A DNA stretch of 64,000 bases, taken from contig CM039464.1 of assembly GCA_022414725.1 (NCBI GenBank), forward strand, positions 13,416,638 through 13,480,637, read 5' to 3'. The translations under genes and the position numbers were made by a program. Below the pieces are notes generated by a model, which worked only from the letters and a program-made list of their open reading frames with translations, had not been told where the DNA came from and did not search any database. Shown here piece after piece: positions 45,455 to 55,904 of the stretch; positions within the stretch are counted from its first letter, which is position 1, and each line of letters starts with the position of its first letter. Source of the DNA: Microglena sp. YARC (taxonomy: Eukaryota; Chlorophyta; Chlorophyceae; Chlamydomonadales; Chlamydomonadaceae).

Positions 45455-48400
45455 CTAGATGTTAATTGGGGTGGGGGTGGGGGGTGGGGGTGGGGGTAGA
45501 AGGTAAGGCAAGAGGGGATGGGAAGGCCCAGGAGGACGGGGGCTGGGACAAGGGCATTGAAAGTACTTGTCCAGTCTTGAGTCTCCTAAGATGTTAATTG
45601 GGGTGGGGGGGTGGGTGGGTTTAGGGTTAAGGCAAGAGGGGATGTTGAAGGCAGGAGGACGGGGGGCTGGACAAGGGATTGAAAGTACTGTCAGTCTTGA
45701 GTCCTTCCAGAGTTAATTGGGGATTGGGGTGGGGGTGGGTGGGGTAGGCGGTAAGCAAAGAGGAATGGGAAGGGCAGGGAGGACGGGGCTGAAAGGGGGC
45801 GGATTGAAAGGGTACTTGTCCAAGTCTGGTCTTTCCTAGAATGTTAATGTGGGGGTGGGGTTGGGGGTGGGGGTGGGGTAGGTAAGGCAAAGGGGGATGG
45901 GAAGGCAGTGGAGGAACGGGGCTTGGAAACAAGGGGGATTGAAGAAGTACTTGTCCTGGTCTTGGTTTCTTCCTAGATGTTAATGGGGTTGGGGTGGGTG
46001 GGGGTGGGGGTTAGGGTAAGGCAAAGGATGGGAAAGGGCAGGAGGACGGGCTGACAAGGGGGATTGAAAGTACTTGTCCAGTCTTGAGTCTTTCCTAAGA
46101 TTGTTAAATTGTGGGTGGGGGTGGGGGTGGGGGGTAGGGTATAAGGCAAGGGGGATGGGGAAGGGGAATGCGGGCTGAAAAGGGGATTTTGAAAGTACTT
46201 GTTCCAGTCTTGAGTCTCCTAGTGTAACTTGGGTGGGGGTGGGGTGGGGTGGGGTAGGTAGTAAGGCAAGAGGGGATTGGGAAGGCAGGAGGACGGGGCT
46301 GACAAGGGGGATTTGAAAACTTGTCCAGTCTGTTGCTCTCTCTTTTCTNNNNNNNNNNNNNNNNNNNNNNNNNNNNNNNNNNNNNNNNNNNNNNNNNNNN
46401 NNNNNNNNNNNNNNNNNNNNNNNNNNNNNNNNNNNNNNNNNNNNNNNNNNNNNNNNNNNNNNNNNNNNNNNNNNNNNNNNNNNNNNNNNNNNNNNNNNNN
46501 NNNNNNNNNNNNNNNNNNNNNNNNNNNNNNNNNNNNNNNNNNNNNNNNNNNNNNNNNNNNNNNNNNNNNNNNNNNNNNNNNNNNNNNNNNNNNNNNNNNN
46601 NNNNNNNNNNNNNNNNNNNNNNNNNNNNNNNNNNNNNNNNNNNNNNNNNNNNNNNNNNNNNNNNNNNNNNNNNNNNNNNNNNNNNNNNNNNNNNNNNNNN
46701 NNNNNNNNNNNNNNNNNNNNNNNNNNNNNNNNNNNNNNNNNNNNNNNNNNNNNNNNNNNNNNNNNNNNNNNNNNNNNNNNNNNNNNNNNNNNNNNNNNNN
46801 NNNNNNNNNNNNNNNNNNNNNNNNNNNNNNNNNNNNNNNNNNNNNNNNNNNNNNNNNNNNNNNNNNNNNNNNNNNNNNNNNNNNNNNNNNNNNNNNNNNN
46901 NNNNNNNNNNNNNNNNNNNNNNNNNNNNNNNNNNNNNNNNNNNNNNNNNNNNNNNNNNNNNNNNNNNNNNNNNNNNNNNNNNNNNNNNNNNNNNNNNNNN
47001 NNNNNNNNNNNNNNNNNNNNNNNNNNNNNNNNNNNNNNNNNNNNNNNNNNNNNNNNNNNNNNNNNNNNNNNNNNNNNNNNNNNNNNNNNNNNNNNNNNNN
47101 NNNNNNNNNNNNNNNNNNNNNNNNNNNNNNNNNNNNNNNNNNNNNNNNNNNNNNNNNNNNNNNNNNNNNNNNNNNNNNNNNNNNNNNNNNNNNNNNNNNN
47201 NNNNNNNNNNNNNNNNNNNNNNNNNNNNNNNNNNNNNNNNNNNNNNNNNNNNNNNNNNNNNNNNNNNNNNNNNNNNNNNNNNNNNNNNNNNNNNNNNNNN
47301 NNNNNNNNNNNNNNNNNNNNNNNNNNNNNNNNNNNNNNNNNNNNNNNNGAAGTATTGTCAAGTTGAGTCGCCTAGATGTTATTGGGGTGGGGTGGGGTGG
47401 GTGGGGGTAGGGTAAGGGGCAAGAGGGGAGGAAGGAGGTAGGACGGGGCTGACATAGGGGGATGAAAGTATTTCCAGTCTTGATCTTCCTAGATGTTAAT
47501 GTGGGTGCGTGGGGTGGGGGTTGGGGGTGGGGGTAGGGTAAGGCAAGAGGCGGATGGGAAGGCACGAGGACGGGGGCTGGAAAGGGGGGATGAAAGTCTT
47601 GTCCAGTCTTTGAGTTCCTGATGTTAATTGGGGTGGGGGTGGAAGGGTGGGGGTGGGGGGTAGGGGTAAGCAAGAGCGGATGGGAAGGCGGGGAGGGGGG
47701 GACAGGGGATTGAAAGTACTTGTCAGTCTTGAGTCTCTAGATGTTAATTGGGGGTGGGGGTGGGGGTGGGGTGGGGTAGGGTGGCAAAGGGGGTGGGAAG
47801 GAGAGGAACGGGGGCTGACAGGGGATTGAAGACTTGTCCAGCTCTTGATCTCCCTAGCTGTTAATTGGGGGTGGGGGGGTGGGGGTGGGGTGGGGGTGGG
47901 GTAGGGTAAAGGCAAGAGGGAGGGAAAGGAGGAGGAGGGGGTGGAACAAGGGGGATCGAAGTACTTGTCCAGTCTTGAGTCTACTAGATGTGACTTGGGG
48001 GTGGGGGTGGGGGTGGGGGTGGGGGTAGGGTAAGGTCAAGAGGGGATGGGAATGAGCAAGGGAACGGGGGCTGGACAAGGGGGATTGAAGAGTACTTGTG
48101 AGTCTGAGTCTCCTAGATGTGTAATTGGGGGTGGGGGGTGGGGGTGGGGGGTGGGGGTTAAGGGTGGCAAGAGGGGAATGGGAAGGAGGGACGGGGCTGG
48201 AACAAGGGGGATCCGAAGTATTTCCCAGTCTTGAGCTCCTCCTAGTGTTATTGGGGGTGGGGGTGGGGGTGGGGGGGGGGGTAGGGTAAGGCAAGAGGGG
48301 ATGAAGGCAGGAGGACGGGGGCGGACATAGGGGGATGAAATACATGTCCAGTCTTGAGTCCTAGATGTTAATTGGGGGGGGGTGGGGGGTGGGGGTGGGG

Positions 48401-49390
48401 GAGGGTAGGCAAGAGGGGATGGGAAAGGCAGGAGGCAGGGGGTGGAAAAGGGGATTGAAAGTATTTTTCCGTGAAGTCTGCTAAGCATGTTAATTGGGGG
48501 TGGGGTGGGGGGTTGGGTGGTGGGTGGCTGGGGGTAGGGTAGGCAGAGGGGAGGGAGCAGAAACGGGGGTGGACAAGGGGGATCGAAAGTACTTGTAGGT
48601 CTTGAGTCTCCTAAGATGTTAATTGGGGTGGGGTGGGGGTGGGGTTGGGGGGTAGGGTAAGGCAAGAGGGGATGGGAGGCAGAGGGTAGGGGTGGACAAG
48701 GGGGATCGATAAGTAGTTTCGCAGTCTTGGAATCTCCCTGATGTTTAATTGGGGTGGGGGTGGGGGTCGGAGGGTGGGGTAGGTAGAAGAGGGAAGGGAG
48801 GCAAGGAGGACGGGGAGGCTGACAAGGGGGATAAAGTAATTTTCCAGCTTGAGTCTCCGTAGAGTTAAATTGGGGTGGGGGGTGGGGGTGGGGGTGGGGG
48901 TGGGGGTGAGGGTAAAGGCAAGCAGGGGATGGGAAGGCAGGAGGACGGGGGCTGGTAATCAAGGGGGATCGAAAGGTATTTTCAGTTTGGAGTCTGCTGA
49001 AATGTTAAAATTTGGCGGAGTGGGGCGTGGGGGTGGGGTGGGGTGGGGGTATGGTGGTAAGGAAGAGGGGATTGGAGAACAGGAGACGGGGGCTGGACAA
49101 CGGGGGATGAAAGTAATTGTCGCGTGATGCAGGTCTCCTAGATGTTAATTGGGGGTGGGGGGTGGGGGTGGGGGTGGGGGTAGGGTAAGGCAAGAGGGGA
49201 TGGAGGAGGAAGAGGGGGGCTGGACAAGGGGATGAAGAGTCTTGTCCAGTCTTGAGTCTCCTAGATGTTATTGGGGGTGGGGTGGGGGTGGGGGTGGGGG
49301 TAGGGGTAAGGCAGAGGGGATGGGAAGGCAGGGGACGGGGGCTGGACAGGGGGATCGAAAGTAATTGTCCATCTTGAGGTCTACGATGTA
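45455..49390 (-). repeat. 125-bp minisatellite copying the 45.4-kb exon acceptor (with assembly gap)
   Basis: More than twenty units readable on the minus strand as acatctag|GAGACTCAAGACTGG, then ACAAGTACTTTCAATCCC, then a C-rich spacer. Many one-base indels suggest residual long-read error. Interrupted by N from 46350 to 47348. Confidence 0.88.
46350..47348. other. Assembly gap (N run, 999 bases)
   Basis: All bases are N. Open frames crossing it are not real. Confidence 0.99.
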
Positions 49391-50110
49391 TTGGTTTTTG
49401 TTTTGATAAGGTTTGATTTCTTTATTTATATTTAGTTTAGTTTGATTAGTTTTAGTTATTTGTGTTAGATTTTCGTTTTTTTTTTTTTTTTTTTATAGTT
49501 CACTTTATTGTAGTTTTAGGAGGTCGGCGCGAATTAAAAATAATTTTGGGAAAGGGGAGTACGTGTTCAGCAGATATCTGGAATCCTGGAATCTGTGATG
49601 GCGGGCGCAGATTAACCTGTTGATTCTTGCTGGTTGCAAAGAAATTCTGACAAGGATCAATTAAAGCCCCACCCCTCCACCCTGGTGGTTTCTCGTTCTT
49701 CTCCTTGGCACGCTCAACGACCTATGGATGGGAGCTCTTGTCCTGCGTGGTCAATAGGTGCCAGTGGTGCAGCATTTTTGGTAGAGGTTATTTATTCTCC
49801 GCCGGAACTAAGTGCGCATCACTTCTTTTGTGGAGTGGCACACCATCAACCTGAACTTCTCTTTTTCGCTGATTAGTTTACGGAGAGATCTCACCTGCCT
49901 GGGGTTTGAACTTCTTTCATATAAAATTATGGGTGTTGTGTAGGGGCTCTAAAATTACGCAGTGGTAATATTTAGATGAGGTGGTCTCAAGTTAACTCTC
50001 ACGAGGTACTGCAATGACATACTTCTACTAAAGTTATGATAAACGTCTGGTGGTACAGCACCGCGTAGGGTAGTGGAACACTGTTTACGGCGGTAGAGAC
50101 AGGCTGCTAA
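49391..50110. other. No gene recognised
   Basis: T-rich DNA at 49390-49500, then unique-looking sequence. A frame at 49634-49876 has no supporting feature. Confidence 0.5.
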
Positions 50111-50115
50111 AAAGG

Positions 50116-50300
50116 TAATGTTAACGCCTGGTGGGCGTGGTTTTTTAAAGGAGCCCGACGTACCGCGGGTGGGAGCGTCTCCTACCTCAACTGGATACAA
50201 GCTATTCATGCGGTTAACGACGACGCTGCAACGTCCCAGAGCGATCAAAGGGGGAGTCGAACCCCCGACTCTTCATTCTTTAGCGATCTGGTCAACTGGC
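50116..50300 (-). mobile_element. tRNA-derived SINE, copy 3
   Basis: Same family on the minus strand. Box B region (GGGTTCGACTCC) and tail are present, with more divergence in the body. Confidence 0.75.
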
Positions 50301-50670
50301 TGCTACTTTACCTGGACCAAGCTAGGGTTGTACCATAGGTATCACCTCGATCACGCACGTGTGATATTGGTGTCAAAGAGCGTGCATGCATGAAGGGAGT
50401 CGGAGTAGGTGTTTGGAAACGCGAACACCCCATGCACGTGAAATATGTGAAGTTTGGTGCGTTGTATCATAGCCATCACTTCGATTACGTACGTGTGACA
50501 TTAAAGCAAGAGATTAGGGCTACATGACGGAGTCAACGTAGGTTTGGAAACGGAACAAACAAGACAATGGGGTCTAACTCCTATGCGGGCTCCCGCCCCC
50601 TATTATTGAGAGGGGGCTCCGCCAAAAATGCTCCATGAGATACTGAAACTGCTTGCGATTCGTTGGAGAC

Positions 50671-50870
50671 CAGGGTACTACTTCTTGCCAAATTGGTCAG
50701 CGCTTAAAGCGCACAAACGTCAAATTGCTCAGCCCTTTTTAGTGCAAAAAGCGCAAAAAAACTGCACCCATGCGCTGCGCCCACAGGGGTTGAAAAAAAC
50801 TGCGGGAAACGCGCAGAGGGCTCAAAAAGACAGCGTGGCACGCGCTGCCCGCCGCTAGTAGTACTAGCTG
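50671..50870. mobile_element. hAT-type MITE copy 3 (200 bp)
   Basis: Starts CAGGGTACTACTTC; the other end is diverged (GTACTAGCTG). The 8-bp duplication TTGGAGAC (50663-50670, 50871-50878) is perfect. Confidence 0.8.
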
Positions 50871-51473
50871 TTGGAGACCACTAGTTTAGTGACTGGGTCA
50901 GTAAGTTGCTTGTTCATCCACCGCTCCCAGCCGGTGGGGGGAAGCTACCCTCCAGTGAGCTAGCATCAAATCCTCCTCGCGGGTGTTAGGTTTAGGAGTT
51001 TAGGATATAGGTTTTAGATTTTAGGTTTTGGGGTATAGGAGATCTGGCTTGTGGATGCTAGCTCACTGAAGGGTAGCTTCCCGCCTCTCCAGCCAGGTAC
51101 AGGACAGTGTTTCATTTTTCGACGACGGCGTCGCCATTGTTCGTCGCCATTTCGTAGAATGCTACACCCCCGCCCCCCCGATATCAGGGGCGCTGCCCCC
51201 CGACCCCCCAGGCTCCGCGCTTCGCGCTCCGCCATGCGATGGCTACGCAAATACCCTGAAATCGGGTTGAGTAGCCAAGTAACTACTCAACCTGACTACA
51301 GAAATCTGAAATAAAAAGCACTGGTACAGGATTGACCCACAGCTTTGCTGCCTGAGAACGCACCAATCGTATAGCTGCGCCCTGCGACGCAATAAGACCC
51401 GTCTTCTGGTCAACGGACCCTCACCATGTTTGCGTCCTGCGACGCACGGACTCTTTTGACGTTGCGTCTACGA

Positions 51474-51669
51474 CAGGGTTACTACTTCTTGCAAATTGGT
51501 CAGCGTTTAAGCGCACAGACTCGAATTGGTCAGCGCTTTTTAGTGCAAAAAGCGCAAAAACTGCGCGCTGCGCCCACAGAGAGTTGAAAAAACTGCGCGA
51601 AACGCGCAGAGGGGCTAAAAAAGGCAGCGTTGGCACCGAGCTGCCCGCGCCGGCTTAGTAAGTACCCTG
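51474..51669. mobile_element. hAT-type MITE copy 4 (196 bp)
   Basis: Ends CAGGGTTACTACTTC / AAGTACCCTG; 8-bp duplication GTCTACGA / GTCTTCGA with one mismatch. It is nested in the GCGTCCTGCGACGC dispersed repeat. Confidence 0.8.
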
Positions 51670-52172
51670 GTCTTCGACGGAGGACACAGCGTCCTGAACA
51701 ATCCCTCCCAGCCCCTCCTAATACATGGTATTGAATTATCTTGATTATTCGTGGTTGGGTGAGTCCCTAAGTGTGCTACCCGTGGACGGCCTGCTGTAAC
51801 ATACATCTGCATACATACACCTGTGCAGCATGTGTACACAGCATCCACACAGGCTTCATGTTAGATGGTCAAGCGCCTCCATTGCTGCGTCTTTATGCCC
51901 AAGGTGGACTTGGATTTTTGTTGTTGTAATGTTCTCCACAAATTTTCTGAGTGTTATGGCAAAGGGAGATTGTATAGCAGAATATTTCTGTTTAATTGGG
52001 CCATGTTCGGATTTTTTTCTGCCAAGGTTGAATTTTATTCTCTCCCCCCCCCCCCCCCCCCCCACCGCCCAGTCCCCCCCTTCTCAGAACCTTATTAATT
52101 TTGCGCCCTCCGAGCTTGTAACACTTTGAAGTTCCCCAGTTCTGACCAGAGGGGTGGTTAGTTGCGCAAGGG

Positions 52173-52178
52173 AAAAAA
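52173..52178 (-). terminator. RNA polymerase III T6 terminator
   Basis: Six T residues on the minus strand begin 2 nt after the tRNA-Glu discriminator base. No T4 or longer run lies in the 5-bp gap between the two tRNAs, which fits one dicistronic Pol III transcript. Confidence 0.55.
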
Positions 52179-52179
52179 T

Positions 52180-52273
52180 ACCGCCACCCGAGATTCGGAC
52201 TCGGGTCGCTCGGGTAATCGTCTTCCGACGGAACTTGAGAGTCGAGTATCCTAGGCCAACTGGACAATGGCGG
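52180..52273 (-). tRNA. tRNA-Glu (CTC) with 21-nt intron
   Basis: The acceptor stem is CCGCCAT/GTGGCGG. The D arm TCC...GGA is of Glu type, the anticodon CTC is at plus 52237-52239, the T stem is CCGAG/CTCGG and the loop is TCCGAAT. The gene is 94 nt, and removing 52215-52235 leaves a normal 73-nt tRNA. That insertion lies one base 3' of the anticodon, the canonical tRNA intron site. One mismatch (A-C) closes the anticodon stem, and T55 is C. Confidence is limited by these changes in box B. Confidence 0.62.
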
Positions 52274-52278
52274 AGAAG

Positions 52279-52351
52279 TGGAGTCGGAGGGCATCGCTCC
52301 CCCTACCTGTCGCATGCTAAGCGACCGCCCTACCATATGAGCTACGACCCC
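52279..52351 (-). tRNA. tRNA-Ala (AGC)
   Basis: 73 nt fold into a full cloverleaf. The acceptor stem GGGGTCG/CGACTCC has one G-T pair, followed by discriminator A. The D stem is GCTC/GGGC. The anticodon stem GTCGC/GCGAC is perfect, with loop TTAGCAT giving anticodon AGC at plus positions 52316-52318. The T stem GGGGG/CCCTC closes a 7-nt loop AGCGATG. Position 55 is G rather than T, which weakens box B, so a recent pseudogene or SINE ancestor is possible. It lies 5 bp upstream of the tRNA-Glu gene on the same strand. Confidence 0.72.
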
Positions 52352-52622
52352 TCTCTACTTGATTACAGGAATCAAACCAAAGCAGTCATAAAGTACCTTG
52401 TTTAATCAAACAATTTGTCTCAAAAAAACAGAAAAAACGCTCCCTGTCCGGCTCTTCTTTCCGCCTCTAGTTTGTTTCCTTTTTAGGACTTTACCTATAT
52501 TGTTTTCAGGTTTGTGAAGGTGCCTTCAAAACCCTCGTGCTTTCCAGTTATAAAAATTGGTATGGTCGACAGGCTGTGCTGCTTTCCTGTCTCGGCAGTG
52601 ATTAGCTGAGTTTATGTAACGT

Positions 52623-52627
<5 letters not shown>

Positions 52628-52662
<35 letters not shown>
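52628..52662. repeat. (CT)n microsatellite
   Basis: Pure CT repeat. A TG/G-rich tract follows at 52830-53050. Confidence 0.9.
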
Positions 52663-53097
52663 CACAGAGCCTATTCTAAAACCATATCCCGCTTCCCTTT
52701 CCCACCCTCAGCCAGCCTGACTAGGCTCTTCGCCCCTCTCTCTACAGCTACCACTGGTGCAATCCCAACCCACATGCACCGGCCAGGTAGCCAACTGATA
52801 TTGCCTGAAGCCTGGTACTATGATTAAGTTGCTGGGTGTGTGGTGGGTGGGATATCTGTGGTGTGTGTGTGTGTGTGGTGGGGGTATGTGTGTATGTGGT
52901 GGGGTAAGGGTGTGTGTGGGTGTGGGGGTGGGGGGGATGTGTGTGTGTGGGGGGGGGATGTGTGGGGTGGGGAGGCCTGGGCGGTGGGGAGTGGGGTAGG
53001 GTGTGGGTGTGTGTGTGTGTGTGTGTGTGTGAAGGGGGGGGGGAGGGGGAGGGGAATGTTGCTAGTCTTCACATGCACGTGTCTGCCTTTTTTTTTT

Positions 53098-53560
53098 TTT
53101 TTTTCAGCTACGTGCAGCAGCTTTTAGGCAGCTCCCCTGGCTGGCTATTCAGCCAAACCTGGCGCAAACTCGAGCACCTCAAAACTGGCATAATCAGCTG
53201 TCCAGAACTGCTGAATTAGTTGGGTGTACCCAGTGGCCGCTCAGGGAGCTTGCCAAGAAGCTGCCATAATCAACTGTCCAGAACTAAATTAGTTGGATGT
53301 ACCCCAGTGGCCGGCTCAGGGAGCTGCCAAGAAGCTGCCATAATCGACTGTCCAGAACTAAATTAGTTGGGTGTACCCCAGTGGCCGGCTCAGGGAGCTG
53401 CCAAGAAGCTGCCATAATCAGCTGTCCAGAACTGAATTAATTGGGTTATACCCCAGTGGCCGGCTCAGGAGCTGCCAAGAACTGCCATAATCATGCTGTC
53501 AAAACTCTGAATTAGTTCGGTGTTCCCCAGTGGCCGTTCTCAGGGAGCTGCCAAGAGCTG
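53098..53560. mobile_element. MITE family 2, copy 3, internally amplified
   Basis: The 5' end matches family 2. The 3' part (GCTCAGGGAGCTGCCAAGAA) is expanded into five tandem units of about 74 bp that end in the TIR half-site, so the element is seeding a minisatellite. Confidence 0.65.
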
Positions 53561-53604
53561 CCATAATCAGCCGACAAGAAAACCCTGACCTGCCTGCCTC
53601 TTTT

Positions 53605-55787
53605 TCATTTGGGCTGCCATGTATTGGTGCGCTCTAGGATTTCTCTTACGGCATACGGACCTCCTTTTGGCAGTTTCTTGGCATAGCGCTTTGTGCAGTT
53701 CCCCCCCCCCCCCCCCACCCACCACCCACACACCACCACCACCACCACCACACACACACGCACCTCCTTTCCGCCTCCCTTTCTCTGTAGTCCTGCGTGC
53801 ATGCGCCTGCTGCATGACCCCCTGCCACTTCTCCTCAGCTTTCTTGGTGCCATGCATTGGTGCGCTCTAGATTTCTTATGGATAGGACTTTCCTTTTGTA
53901 GTTTCATGGCATGGCGCTTTCTGCCTTTTTTGCCCCCCCCCCCCCCCCCCCACTTCTTTCCGCTTCCCTTTCTCTGTAATCTTGGGTGCATGCGCCTGCC
54001 TACATGCCCCTGCTACTTCTCCTCGCTTTCTGTGCCAAGGCACTGGCGCGCTCTAAGATTTCTAGCGGCTTAGGACTCGCTTTTTCAGTTTTTTTGGCAT
54101 GGCACTTTTGACCTCCTTTTCAGTTCTTGGCATGGCGGCTTAGGACCTCGCCTTTTTCAGTTTCTTGGCTGGCGCTTTGACCTCCTTTTCAGTTTCTTGG
54201 CATGGCGGCTTAGGACCTCCTTTTTCAGTTTCTGGCGTGGGCTTGACCTCCTTTTTCAGTTTCTTAGCATGGCGGCTTATGACCTCTTTTTCATTTCTTG
54301 GCATGGCGCTTAGGACCTCCTTTTTCAGATTCTTGGCATGGCGCTTAGGAACCTCCTTTTTTCAGTTCTTGGCATGGCGCTTCCTGCTGGTTTTGGTCCC
54401 TTCCCCCCCCCCCCCCCACCCCCCCCTTTCTTCTTTCGCCTCCCTTTCTCTGTAGTCCTGCATGCATGCTTCTGCCGCATGCCACCTGGCAGGTATCAGA
54501 TGTACATCGGGTAGGTATCAGTTGTACATCAAGCATGTAACAGGTGTACATCAGTCATGTAGCAGCTGTACACCTGGCAGGTACCAGCTGTACATCAGGT
54601 AGGTATCAGTTGTACATCAGGCATGTAACATGTGTGACATCAGTCATGTAGCAAGCTGTACGACTGGCAGGTACCACAACAACACTGCACTATGTATTGT
54701 GTACTGCATCGTGCTGTGTATATGTACTGCACTGCAGTGTGTACTGTGTGTGGTGCCATGTTTACTCTAGGATTTCTTATGGCATATCGGACTCCTTTGG
54801 TAGTTTTCATGGCATGCGCTTTCTGCCTTCCCCCCCACACCCCCCCCCACACACCCCCTCTTTACGCCTCCCTTTCTCTGTAGTCTTGCTTGCATGCGCC
54901 TGCCCACATGCCCCCTGCTCCCATGCTGTTAGCCTTCCCATGCACGCGCCTGCCTCGGTGTTTTCTTTTCAGTTACAGCTTATCAACATCAACACTCACC
55001 GCATAGTTAACCGGCACGTTCTTGTCTTTGCACTCCTGACGTACTTAGCCAGTTGGGCGATCCCTTGGTAATCTCACTAAGGTCACACCAAGACCTTATC
55101 GACATCACACTCACCGGCATAGTTAACCCTCACGTTCTTGTCTTTGCCCTACTGACCCACATACGTAGTCAGTCGGGCGGATCCCTTGGTTCTCTCCCTC
55201 CCTCACTCCACGCCCCACTCCCTCCCACCCCACTCCCACCCACACAGACAGACACATACACTACACAGCCAGGGCACACCAAGATCTAATCAACATCACA
55301 CTCACCGGCATCGTTAACCCGCACGTTCTTGTCATTGCACTCCTAACCCACGTACTTAGTCAGTCGGGCGGATCCCTTGGTAATCTCACTAAGCTCACAC
55401 CAAGACCTTACAGTGATTTTTTTTCACCTCTGAAATCGTTTTCCCCTTAGCTTTATGGTTTATGTCCCCTCCAGGGACAGCGTTTAAGTGCTTTCTAGAG
55501 CTTTTGTAGCTTTTTGTTGCTTTTTAGGGCCATTTAGGGCAAACATTTTTTTGTTTTTGTACTTTTTGTACAGCGATAATTTTGCTAAAACAAGGTCGAA
55601 ACTAGCGATCGCTATACATTACGGGAAACAAAATCCCGGAGACTTTATCAACATCACACTCACCAGCATAATTAACCCTCACGTTCTTGTCTTTGCCCTC
55701 CTGACCCACATACTTAGTCAGTCGGGCGGATCCTTTTGTACTCTTGGAATGCTTCCACATTTGAAAGACCGTGTAGTAGGTAAACAT
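53605..55787 (-). CDS. Three terminal exons of an unrecognised gene
   Basis: Exons 55787-55664, 54925-54855 and 53688-53605, with phases 1 then 0 agreeing, ending in TGA at 53605-53607. The readable product includes MFTYYTVFQMWKHSK, then KYVGQEGKDKNVRVNYA, then a basic KTTEKGRRKEG, then RYAKKLPKGGPYAVREIL and ERTNTWQPK. The first exon is preceded by an acceptor-like gccgcag; an in-frame ATG 9 nt upstream (MPQM) could instead make it the first exon. Exons two and three exist as about four degenerate tandem copies of a two-exon module (53.59-54.96 kb). I chose the rightmost second exon and leftmost third exon because only these give matching phases and an intact stop. No family is recognised; the product is small and basic. 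Confidence 0.55.
53700..54385 (-). repeat. Duplicated two-exon module and 35-bp array from the last exon
   Basis: The module (HARRTTEKGRRK end, G-rich mini-intron, AKKLPKGG start) recurs degenerately. At 54040-54380 ten 33-36 bp units of GACCTCCTTTTTCAGTTTCT (plus sense) copy part of the last exon. Confidence 0.7.
54490..54680 (+). repeat. GTACATCAGGTAGGTATCAG repeat
   Basis: Two long units of about 115 bp made of shorter TGTACATCA.GCATGTA blocks. Confidence 0.6.
55000..55400 (-). repeat. Donor array of the 55.7-kb exon
   Basis: Three to four units repeating GACTGACTAAGTACGT..., ACAAGAACGTG.GGGTTAAC and the donor (GCCG|gtgagtg) in minus sense. Confidence 0.8.
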
Positions 55788-55904
55788 CTGCGGCATGATA
55801 TCGAAAATGAATGAATTCAAATTTGAAAAGGTGAGGGGCAGTAGGTGAACATCGGCCAGCAGTTATTGAGGCGTATTTCAAATTTGAATTCAAATATGAG
55901 TTCA

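Noticed and set aside
46219..47673. 484-residue open frame
   Set aside because: It runs through the N gap and repeat DNA.
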